Shown here: positions 10,032 through 19,344 of the stretch, piece by piece
Layout of the letters: each line of letters begins with the position of its first letter
How positions within the stretch are numbered: the stretch's first letter is position 1
NCBI GenBank assembly: GCA_025094145.1
Contig: JALLLS010000027.1
Coordinates: forward strand, 248,001-312,000
Length of the DNA: 64,000 nt
Source: Spinellus fusiger
Taxonomy: Eukaryota > Mucoromycota > Mucoromycetes > Mucorales > Phycomycetaceae
Direction: 5' to 3'
Notes under the pieces: model-generated
Database searches by the model: none
What the model was told of the DNA's origin: nothing
What the model saw: only the letters and a program-made list of their open reading frames with translations
Translations under genes and position numbers: made by a program

Positions 10032-12197
10032 ATGAGCTTACAAGTCAATTTCTCCACCCACAGCCAAGACCTTGATGCTGCCTACCAGTCTGTCCTGAGC
10101 GAGACAGAACCTCAGGACTGGTTGATATGCTCTTATGATAAGGGCACCAACGACCTCAAAGTGCAGGCAACAGGAGGTAGGTCTCCCTCTCTTCTCCGTT
10201 TTCTGCTCTCTTCTTGCTCATGGTAGACAGATGGTGGCCTTGAGGCCTTGGAGGAGGAGTTTATGGATGGAAAGATACAGTATGCCTTTGCACGTGTATT
10301 GGACCCCAACACTGAACTGTATAAGTTTGTGCTTATTGGCTGGGTAAGAGACAAAGGGGAGGAAAGAACAGGAAAGTATCTGACATGAGCAGTGTGGCAG
10401 CGGTGTACAAGAGACAAAGAAAGGATTCTTCAGTTCCCATTTACGCGATGTGTCTAGTTTCTTCAAGGTAAAAATAGAAAGGTGTCTTGTAGAACCCACA
10501 AGTCTCTCCATGATCTGTTGGCAATAACAAAGACATGTAGGGATATCACCTCCAAATCCATGCCCGTGATGAGGTAACAAAGACAGAAACAAAGAGAAGA
10601 AGAAGAAGGAATAACCCTTGGATTCTAGGCAGATGTGACTCCAGAACTGATCAAGAAGCGTGTGTCTGAATCATCAGGTGCTAACTACAGTGTCCATAAG
10701 GAAGTCCGTCGAGCACAACCTGCTGTTACGCCTGTGGTAAGATAAACACACAGAAAGAAAGAAAAAAAAAGGGATTGGATTCAGTGTGAAATAGAATTCA
10801 GTGTACGCAAAGACACAAGTGCCTGATATTGCTGCTATGCAACGACTGAGCATGAAGACAGAAGGACCTCCTCCCCCTGTCGTAAGTGTAGAATAAAGAA
10901 GAGTGTCTGTTAGAGAAAAGGTATTGATCCTATCTTAGGGGACAAACTACACACCTGTCCAAACTAAACCACGACCCTTGTCGAATCGATGGAGTGTTCC
11001 TCAGCAAGACACTGGTGCAGCTGCTGTACGTGCAGAGAGAGAAAAGGCAGAGAGAGAGGTGCGTGAAAGAGAGCAGCAGATGGAAAGAGAGAGAATGCAG
11101 AGTGGACGTGCCTTGGATCAACAGAAGCAGGAAGAAGAGGCAGCCCAGAGAGAAAGAGAAGCAGTAGCCCAGAGAGAAAGAGAAGCAGCTCAGCGTGCTC
11201 AAGCAGAGGCAGCCCAGCGTGCTCAAGCAGAGGCAGCCCAGAGAGAAAGAGAAGCAGCTGAGAAGGAGCAATTGGCCCGAGAAGAAGAACAAAGAGCTGC
11301 TGCTATTGCTGCCATGACTACCACTACTTACCGTGAAGAAGAACAAGACACACTTCATACACAGTTGGATCAGGTAATGAACTCCAATGAACACTGACAG
11401 ACACTCACTCTAGTTTAGACAGCAGAACATGCAGCAGACCATGCTTCTCACTTTGCAGAGACTGCTATTATGCAGAATGAACAACACGATACTGGTGTTC
11501 ATGCCCTTGTTCTGTTTGAATACGATGCAGGTACTTGTTGATCTCTGCTCCAATCTACCTGCTTACTCTGTTCTGTGAATGATACTAGCCGAGGCCAATG
11601 AAATGTCACTGATAGAAGGTGAAGTCATCACTAACATTGACCAAGTGGACGATGGATGGTGGTTTGGTGTGGGTGAGAATGGAGACAAGCAAGGTCTATT
11701 CCCAGGTAAGACCACTCTGCTCTGTTCCTAAGCAACTGTTTCACTTTTGCTTATCATGGGTTGCCATGGCTCTATGATCCTATAGCCAATTATGTCCAGA
11801 TCATGGAACACTCTGCACCTGTAGAAGAGGTTAGCCTAGACAAGCAAACAAGGCCACTGTCCTTGGTGTTCTTATTTATTTATTATTTATTATTTATTTA
11901 TTTTATTAGCCTGCCCACCCTGCTTATTCCGAAGCACCCCATGAAGCACCCATAACAACACCTCAACATGACATGGGCCAAACAGCCATTGCCCTTTATG
12001 AATATGTAGCAGGAGAGGACAATGAAATATCCTTCCAGGAACAAGACATCATCACTCATATTGAGTTTGTGAGTGAGGAGTGGTGGCAAGGAAGAAGCCC
12101 TGATGGCCAATCCGAGGGACTTTTCCCAGGTAAGTTCTACTACTTATTTACCACTGTTCTTATCCACTGCCTAGCCAATTATGTCGAATTGCAATGA
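10032..12197 (+). CDS. ABP1: Actin-binding protein Abp1 (drebrin-like), two SH3 domains
   Basis: Abp1 binds F-actin and Arp2/3 at endocytic patches and recruits partners through SH3 domains. Twelve exons were traced: 10032-10176, 10231-10343, 10393-10467, 10541-10573, 10629-10736, 10795-10881, 10939-11373, 11419-11530, 11589-11705, 11786-11829, 11910-12129, 12175-12197. They encode 503 residues. Order: an ADF-homology domain (residues about 1-135), a linker, a highly charged E/R/Q/A-rich helical region (about 215-330), SH3-1 (about 355-415) and SH3-2 (about 446-503). Both SH3 domains have the expected ALYEY/VLFEY, WW and GLFPGANYV motifs, and both are split at the same GLFPG|ANYV point, so one arose from the other. 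Exon 4 is only 33 nt. Yeast Abp1 has one SH3; two are found in several filamentous fungi. Confidence 0.93.
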
Positions 12198-12359
12198 AAT
12201 AATAATAATAAAATGTAAATCATTCAAAGAGGCATGGGCCAAGTGTGTTCATACGTAAAAGACTGTTTTCTGTTTGTTTGTTTGTTATTTTTTTGAGCTT
12301 CTTTATCTTTGTGTTTATTCCAAGAAAAGACATTCCATCAGAGCGACACTCTATAGGTC

Positions 12360-12972
12360 TTAAGCAGTCTATAATATTAATATATATATTAATATATATA
12401 AATAAAGATAAAAAGGAACAGTGAGTTATTGATGACTAGATAGGACTGAGCTTCTTTTTCTTACCTTTTGGAATCTGAATCTCTGAGGAGGAGCACGGTT
12501 CTTGCGGTCCTTGACAGACCGGACACGCACAACACGGGCGTGGATAGCGCAGGAGATGCAGTAGTGCAACTTGACGTACAACTTGGGGATGGTGTACTCC
12601 TCGTAGATAGAGGCTTCCTGGAGATCACGGACAGCAGCAGCTTCGACCATGTTGCGGATAGTGAAACGCTTGATGGCCTTGTCCTTGGGACAGCACTTGG
12701 AGCAGTTGATGCAGCGAACAAAGTTCACGTGGCCACGTCCGTGCTTGTTACGTCCATTGTTTCTTCTCTTGCAAGTCTATGGAATCATTGGCAAGAAGTT
12801 TATTTATCTGTCCAATCCATCTTTTTTCTCTCTCTTTTTTTCATTTTCATTTTCATTTTCATCTTTTTTTCTATTCCTTTCATCCATCCATCTACAGTGG
12901 ATGATTGACTGGAGCGAGGGCTAGGAGGGGTTTCTAGAAAATAACAACGGCTTGGGTCCATCCACCTACCAT
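12360..12972 (-). CDS. RPS26: Ribosomal protein S26 (eS26)
   Basis: This is a small-subunit protein near the mRNA exit site. Three coding exons give 107 residues: 12970-12972 (only the ATG), 12465-12776, and 12360-12368 (ACT GCT TAA). The body starts [19 protein letters not shown] and has the eS26 zinc-binding cysteines: CINC and, further on, [16 protein letters not shown] is the usual core sequence. Without the last splice the frame would run on into a basic tail that is not conserved. The chosen acceptor TTATAG gives the short terminus FQKTA, which ends the protein near the usual length. The first intron directly after the start codon is common in fungal ribosomal-protein genes. It is tandem with the XPB-like gene upstream. 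Confidence 0.93.
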
Positions 12973-13146
12973 ACTGATGTCAAAGAAGTCGAGAGAAAGT
13001 TTAACAGCCCCTCATGCACACACACACTTTGAGGCTCCTTGCCGGGGAGTCCACCTGGCCTTCCGATTAAAACACCGATGTGACTCCTTTTTTGTTCGTA
13101 GTTTAATTCTTGCCCTTTAAGTTTTTTTTTTTATTATGCCATAGCA

Positions 13147-15054
13147 CTAAGGAAGAACAATGGTTTCTCCTCTTTTGCGCTTTGTTCCCACCACTTCCGA
13201 CTCTTTAGCAGGCACTTCTTCCATGTCTTCTACTTGAATGTTCTTCAATGAATGCAAAAAGGCCACGAGTTTCTTTTGTTCTTGTATACTGGCATAAGGC
13301 CTTTCCTCTAAGCTCTTCACGTGACATGTCAATGGGTCCAACCTCACTTCATCGTCCTCAGGCCCACTTGCATCTGTGTTCTGTGATATATCCCACCCAC
13401 CCTCTTCTGTCTCCTTGCCCACCAGCCACAACTGGTATCCATAGCCACAGTCCTCTTCCAAGAACTGTCTTCTTTTCTCTGAGAAGTTCACTTCATGTGT
13501 ATTGGTAGTGACAAGGGTATAGAAGCGAGAGTAAAAGCCCTTCTCAGACCGCTTCTTTGCACGCAGAATACGACCCAGACGCTGTGCCTCTTGACGACGT
13601 GATCCAAAATGAGAAGACACCTGAATAATCACAGTGGCAGCAGGCAGATCAAGACTGGTATCACCAATACGCGACAAGAACAGCGTGTTGATCTGCTTTG
13701 TACGCTGGGCACGCTGGGCTGCCTTTTCTGCCCATGTTGCTGTGGGAGATTCTTTAGGGACTTCAATCTGGAAGCGTTGAAGGAGTTGGCGTGCCTCGTC
13801 TGTGGGTGTAGCACCATGGATAAGGGGGCAATTGAGTTTCTCTGCGTACAGTTTAATAGCATCAATGTGATCACAAAACACAAGCACCTTGTCTCCCTTG
13901 GCCTCGTGGAATTGCACAAGGCGTTGGCAGATTTGCATTTTGGTGGGATTGAGAATGGCCAGGAGACTCTTGATATGATGGCTATGGCCCAACATGCTGC
14001 TGGAGGGTTTCATTTGGTCATAGGCCTCTTGGAAGGTGAATGGCATAGACATCTCTACCTGTGTACAGATAACCTTGGCAATATAGCCTCTGTCTGCCAG
14101 CTCCTTCCATTTGGCATGGTAGAGGGTGGGGCCTACAATGGTATTCAGATCACCGATCTTTTCATCCTCTCGCAAGAGAGTAGCAGTAAGGCCCAGACGT
14201 ACTTGGGCTTTGAGTTTGCAAATGGCAATGCTGTAGTTGTGGGCAGGGACTTGGTGGACTTCATCAAGAATAATCACACCCCATGCCGTGTTCTCAATGA
14301 ACGTGGACATGCGTCTGCTGTCGGATGTTCTGTTTCTGTTCTCTACAAGCATAGTGTAGGTAGTAAAAAGAACTCCCGAGGGGCCATTGAAAGGCCACTT
14401 TTTAGCACCAGCAAACATCCCTGTCTTGGAGGCAAGGAGGGTGGTAAAGCGCAGGAATTCATTGCAGAACTGTTCAGCAGCAATAATAGTAGAACAGACG
14501 ACCAGCACAGGCTTCCTAATAGCACTGGCAACAAGAATAGAAGTGAGGGACTTTCCTGCACCACAGGGAAGAACAATAATGCCCGAGGAAGCAGTGTGGT
14601 GTTGTGGGTCTGGGTCTTCTTGGTGAACAATAGCCTTGAGTGCTTCTGTCTGGTAAGGACGCACCTCAATTTCGGGCCGTAAGGTTATCTCCAGAGGTGC
14701 CAGTTGTTTGTCTGCGTTAAAGTGGTAGTCTGGAAGGCGTGTTTTGGTAATAGATTTATCCTTTCCTTTGGACTTGCTAGATGAAGAAGGTGCCTTTCGA
14801 ACTTCTGCTTGGGTTGCCTCTTTAGCAGCCGTCACTGTTGCTGCTGATACTTCTGCTGATTCTGCTGTTGCTTTTGCTGCTGCTGTTGCTGTTGTTGCTG
14901 TTGTTGCTGTTGCTTTTGCTGCTGCTGCTGCTACTTCTTTAGCGGCTTTGATTGTTTTGGACTTCTGCTGTACATAGGCAAGAAGACTACTCAGCCTCTC
15001 TTTTGTAGCCTTCTGCTCCTGTTGGCTTGTTGCTGCTGTGTTCTTGGTTTGCAT
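13147..15054 (-). CDS. XPB/Ssl2-like DNA helicase lacking the usual N-terminal half
   Basis: This is a superfamily 2 helicase related to the TFIIH subunit XPB (Ssl2/Rad25), which opens promoters and acts in nucleotide excision repair. One uninterrupted frame gives 635 residues from the ATG at 15054; the open frame extends a few codons further without an ATG. Motifs in order: Q-like VRPYQTEALKAI, Walker A LPCGAGKS, DEVH box, the XPB-specific RED motif in LGLTATLLREDEKIGDL, the GDTSLDLPAA motif, and the motif VI region SRRQEAQRLGRILRAK. Canonical Ssl2/XPB has several hundred residues before the helicase core, including a DNA-damage-recognition-like domain. Here only about 110 residues of Ala/Thr/Lys-rich low-complexity sequence precede it. 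There is also an insertion of about 20 residues (near TWAEKAAQRAQRTKQ) within the second lobe. It may be a divergent paralog of the true Ssl2, or a shortened version. Intronless, unlike most neighbours. Confidence 0.85.
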   Translation of the reverse strand: MQTKNTAATSQQEQKATKERLSSLLAYVQQKSKTIKAAKEVAAAAAKATATTATTATAAAKATAESAEVSAATVTAAKEATQAEVRKAPSSSSKSKGKDKSITKTRLPDYHFNADKQLAPLEITLRPEIEVRPYQTEALKAIVHQEDPDPQHHTASSGIIVLPCGAGKSLTSILVASAIRKPVLVVCSTIIAAEQFCNEFLRFTTLLASKTGMFAGAKKWPFNGPSGVLFTTYTMLVENRNRTSDSRRMSTFIENTAWGVIILDEVHQVPAHNYSIAICKLKAQVRLGLTATLLREDEKIGDLNTIVGPTLYHAKWKELADRGYIAKVICTQVEMSMPFTFQEAYDQMKPSSSMLGHSHHIKSLLAILNPTKMQICQRLVQFHEAKGDKVLVFCDHIDAIKLYAEKLNCPLIHGATPTDEARQLLQRFQIEVPKESPTATWAEKAAQRAQRTKQINTLFLSRIGDTSLDLPAATVIIQVSSHFGSRRQEAQRLGRILRAKKRSEKGFYSRFYTLVTTNTHEVNFSEKRRQFLEEDCGYGYQLWLVGKETEEGGWDISQNTDASGPEDDEVRLDPLTCHVKSLEERPYASIQEQKKLVAFLHSLKNIQVEDMEEVPAKESEVVGTKRKRGETIVLP

Positions 15055-15078
15055 GGACACAATGAAAAAGGAAAGCAC

Positions 15079-15998
15079 AAGAATAAGTCACCGATAACTT
15101 GGTCCATGCTTTGACAGACCTTTGAAATTTTTAGATCACATGATGAGACTGTCTTTTTAGTCTGTCCAAACACACTCTCTTTTCCATACCGAGTCAAGTG
15201 AAGGATAATGCGGGATTTAAAAATCAACAGTGATGTCTTAATGAAGAAGTATATCCTTAGGAGGGTTCTTGTTTCATTTTACACTGTTTTTGTTTCTTTA
15301 ATCTTTCATATGTTTAACCACTATTAATTATAGAATAAACTTGTAGAATAAACTTGTAGAATAAATTATAAAAATTAGACTATAGAATAGGACCATTCTT
15401 GCTCATGAGTCGCTTGTAGATATCATGTCTATTTCTGACACTACCCTATAGGCTGTGCATGAACATCAACCTAAACTGAACATCTTTGAGCTCATATAGA
15501 AAATGCATATATTTACATCTAAATAAACACACTTCAACATGCATTTATTATTAAAAGATTAAAAGAGAATAACTAACAAGACTCCTCAGGAACACGGACT
15601 TCTACAAAACCCTTACAGATATGGATTTCAAAGCTATTTACATTATCTGAAAAAGCATAACCTTGTTAGCCATGCATAATATACACTCTTCCATTGACTT
15701 GCTAAAGCATGCTGATATAAAAGATTCATTCTTCATTATCCCTAGTTTACAATGAAATAAAAAGATATAAATAAAAAGATGATAGTGGCATTTTCATTAC
15801 TTGTGTTATGAATGAGTTTGTTTCCAGGACTATTTTAGTATCCTAGATAACCAAATACATGTTGAGAATGTACCATTGAACAGTGTCATTCTTTCCATAT
15901 TTCTATATAGTATTCCATTTGGTGGATTCATTACTGGAGTATTTGTTGGTACAAGTTACTAAGAAACAAACAGATGGATCAATAAACAAAACATTATA
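15079..15998. other. Gene-free AT-rich stretch
   Basis: This is the 5' flank of the XPB-like gene followed by AT-rich DNA with no supported gene. A short TAGAATAAACTTG tandem is seen near 15330-15365. Confidence 0.55.
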
Positions 15999-17097
15999 CA
16001 CTTCCAAGTAATAAGTGACAACAAAAAATCAACTGTTTTGAAACTATTTTTATTTTGAAGAGTAAAGGCATATCTATCAGTCCAAGATGTTCACAATGAA
16101 AGGCTTATAGAATAACACAAGATTTGGAACAGTTATTCTCTAGATGATTGTCTATATCCTCATTACAAAAACAGTGCTCGGTACTTTGTAGCAAAGCCAT
16201 TGTTCTTTATTATAGTGGAGCACCGTCTTCTTGGAAGAGGATGGTCTCATTGAGGTCTTCTTGCAATTTTTGGGATTAGAGAAGAAAGTATTTGGCAAGT
16301 ACATTGACGCACTTGTCTTGATCCATTGATCCCTCCAAGAGTACAAGAGGCTCTACACCATGACTGAACCCTTGTCATACTTGTATGTTTATTGTGTATG
16401 ACGCTCCTCATACCTTTCACCTTTCTTCCTAATTACTCTAGTCTCCTTAGCATTGCCTACAGCTTTAGAACGAGATTTATCAGACCAAACGACGTTATTC
16501 TACCTCACCACTGGCCAATCAACCTTGTTTTTACACCATTCCAATCGTCTTTGCTTGTGAGTAAGTGTCATACCTGGTTTTCTTGATGGTGAGCATGAAA
16601 AAAAAACCCCAAGTTTATTCATATATATTATAAATGTACTACGGCAAATGTCTACACCTGCATCATTCATATTTTTCAAATGATATGCAAACAATTGCAT
16701 AGGGTTTCTATGAATAGACAAAACCAATGTCAGTTTTGAAATAGATAAAATCTTTTCAGGTCTTCTTGTACGAATATTGAGTTGAATTGTTCCTTTGTTT
16801 TTATACAATAGGAGATTCCTGCCCACTGTACTCTTTGGGAGGTTGAGATTGTCAGCAATCTCTTGATAAGTAGCATATCTTTTCCATTGTCCTATGATTT
16901 GACTTCTAATAAGCATATCATGCTCTCTTCTTTTGATGGGACTATCTTCATGTTCTTGGCTAAGAGTCTACTTATTTAGATTGATTAAGGTATTTTTTTT
17001 AATAAGTTATAAAAGAAAAGAAAATATGTCTATTTTATTTTTGAAGAATAAAAAATAAAAATGAGTTCGCCGTCTACTTATTTATTGCCTGGGACCG
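15999..17097 (-). mobile_element. Tc1/mariner element, family A copy 2 (internal deletion)
   Basis: Complete inverted-repeat ends next to TA are seen (left CACTTCCAAGTAATAAGTGA; right complement starts CGGTCCCAGGCAATAAATAA). The length is 1.1 kb against 1.38 kb for copies 3 and 4. The missing 256 bp lie between two GAGCACC repeats that are both present in copy 3 (48161 and 48417); only one remains here. The lost part encodes the third catalytic glutamate region (SPDLNPIEHVW in copy 3). The N-terminal helix-turn-helix part is still partly open (16500-16916). Nearly identical to copy 1, in inverted orientation, 15.3 kb away. Confidence 0.9.
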
Positions 17098-17189
17098 TAA
17101 TTTCGGGACGCAAAAAATATATATCAATTTACAAATCTTTTGGAAAAAACCAATATTTCTTTCTTTCATACAATATTTTATTTGTTACA

Positions 17190-18139
17190 ATGGCAGATAA
17201 ATTAAACAAAACGCTGTTGAAGACTGCTAGGAAGAGAGAGCAACTTTACTCAGAAGTACAAGCTGGAGTTATCGATGAACAGGTATAACTATATATCTTT
17301 TCCAAAATTGAACAATTTTTACTAAGTTTTTATATTTAGAGACGTAATCTTAAAGTAAAAATACTGGCCCTGTTTGCTTAACTCACATTGTATGTAACCT
17401 TTATTGATAGTTTCTAGAGTCAAAAAGAGCAAAAAAAAATCACAGAGGTGAGTGGACATCAAATTATAAGCCGAATACTTGTGCTGACATATCCTCTCAG
17501 TTCAAGACTGTCAATGCTCTATTTAATTCTTTTAACCATAAGAAACCCACTAAGTATAGACAGCTATACTACAAGATGTAATCAGAAAGAGAAGAAAATG
17601 TAATATTTAACTAATATGTATGCCCCAAGCTTGTCACGAAACCACATCTTAGATTTATCTGATGCCAGTCCTGGCTCACCCATCACTCTCTTGGATAATG
17701 CATTAAGAGAAAATATTATCTCAGATAGCAAGGAGCCCGAGTTCGAAGAAAGAGATTTGAAACAGATAGACAAACATCTAAGGGTAAGAGTTTGAATATA
17801 GCTCTTTAGGCGACATATACTAATCTTTTATTTAGAACATGAAGAAGAACAGTAGAGGTTTGAATGTCACGATTGTCAATTTGAAAACCATCTCATCTTC
17901 AAACATGGGAATAAATACTGCTGCCTCCATCGTAAAGTTTGTGTAAGTATGGCGACTGATTCTACAAGTTATGTGCTGATTTTATTATATAAAAAAATAG
18001 CCTCAAGAAGCACATGAATGAAGCTTACTTGTTCGAAAGCCAAATGGTACAGTCCTACTCAGAATGTGACTTTTTGGTTAAGTTCTGGAGTCCACTTGTT
18101 GAAAAGGTTTTCAGAAATACAAGCATTACACCTCACTGG
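17190..18139 (+). pseudogene. Degenerate unrecognised gene
   Basis: Pieces of protein-like sequence run left to right with short GT-AG-like interruptions and many stops. It starts MADKLNKTLLKTARKREQ, followed by an acceptor-like TATTTAG and RRNLKVKILALF, and ends with a piece containing SECDFLVKFWSPLVEKVF. The last piece looks like a conserved segment of uncharacterised fungal proteins (memory of the pattern only). It begins right after Tc1 copy 2 and ends at a Tc1 family B fragment, so it is flanked by insertions. No function can be given. Confidence 0.35.
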
Positions 18140-18189
18140 TACGTTGATTTGTTGTAATATATGCATTTGCTGCTCTTATTCAGTTTTTT

Positions 18190-18617
18190 AGGGGTGACAC
18201 AACACCCAACTCCCTGACTGCACTTGGGATTAATACCAATTGAATACATCTAGTGGGCTATAGAAAGACGAATTGAAGAAAGAAGGGTATTTATTAACAA
18301 TGTAGAAAGTTTGAGGGCTCTACTTGCAGAGGAGTAGGAGAGGGTTGGTATTGAACTTGCACAACGATGAGTTCAAAGTATGACAGATAGATACCAGACA
18401 GTTATTGATGCCAAAGGAGGCCATACAAAATACTAAATACTAAATATGTTATCATCACCATCTTATTATTCAATAAATAAATATATTGCGCTTTGGTGTG
18501 CTTAAGTTTGAAGCTTCTAGATCAAATGTAAAGTGTTTTATTTGATGTTGAATATGTTCTATCTGTTTCATCCTGATATTTATTTTCAAAAGTATTCGAT
18601 TCAGTTGAATGTGACTG
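18190..18617 (+). mobile_element. Tc1/mariner family B fragment (3' end)
   Basis: This matches the 3' part of the family B element at 32582-33932 in inverted orientation: end of the transposase (PIEYI, stop, WAIERRIEERR), 3' untranslated part and terminal GTGACTG followed by TA at 18618. The left end is missing. It carries the same TAG stop directly after the catalytic PIE motif as the longer copy. Confidence 0.8.
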
Positions 18618-18808
18618 TATAAGGTTGCTTGATGGTTGGTGGTTGGACAGGATATGTAGTTGGTGTATCCAATGTGTACTGTGTAATATATGGGTAGATG
18701 TGGATTGTTACTGATGAATAAATGTTACTTATGTTGAGTTTTGCGATTTGTATTTTTACTCTTTTGAGGTGATATTGATTACACGAGAGAGCCCTAGTAT
18801 TATTTATA

Positions 18809-19040
18809 CAGTGCTTACAGTTCAAAGTATATTTTTTAAAATATTTTTGCGTGTGATTTGCTATTCGCGCATTGGGCATTTTAGCCACCCTATGAGAACT
18901 TTTGAAAAAATGGGATATACATAGAAACACTTCAAATACAAAAATGATGGTAAATAATAGTTAATAGACATCCAAAAAGGCCATAAAGTCAGCAAGGAAA
19001 CCAGGACACCAAAAAAGATAGCCGTCATCCTGTGGCGATA
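18809..19040 (-). repeat. Dispersed repeat R, copy 1
   Basis: It contains the shared block CGCGCATTGGGCATnnnAGCCACCC and the flanking parts of a repeat also found at 43100-43416 and 47843-49460. It begins after TA with CAGTGCTTACAGTTCAAAG and runs up to another inverted-repeat element at 19043. No coding capacity is recognised. Confidence 0.7.
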
Positions 19041-19344
19041 TATAGTGCTTACAGTATCAACTGGTGACTATTCAAAAATCAATCAGCAGTTTTCTTTTGA
19101 AAAACTAAATGGCGGATTATACTATGCGTTTTCTTTTGTCTTTGAAATCAAGCTCAATAGGAGTGGGCTGTGACTTTATATCTTGTCAAATTAGTTGGAT
19201 TCTTCAAATTGAATTCATCTTCTTCCTCAGAAATACAGTCTATGGCTTTATTACCATCCTCTGTTTGAAGGTGGGTTTTATTGTCCATATTAAAATTTAA
19301 AATAAAATATATAAAAATAAAATATAAAGGAAACAAACTGACTA

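Noticed and set aside
10930..11394. 154-residue minus-strand frame rich in Ser, Phe, Leu
   Set aside because: It is the antisense of the low-complexity charged region of ABP1 exon 7.
12426..12464. Basic extension of S26 ([12 protein letters not shown])
   Set aside because: It is intron sequence after a GTAAG donor; the spliced end is the usual short terminus.
13609..14682. 357-residue plus-strand frame
   Set aside because: It is antisense to the helicase core of the XPB-like gene and shows no domain of its own.
694..15999. A giant composite transposon bounded by Tc1 copies 1 and 2
   Set aside because: Each copy has both kinds of evidence for being its own insertion (own end next to TA), and Tc1 elements are not known to move long gene blocks as a unit; the genes inside are ordinary housekeeping genes.
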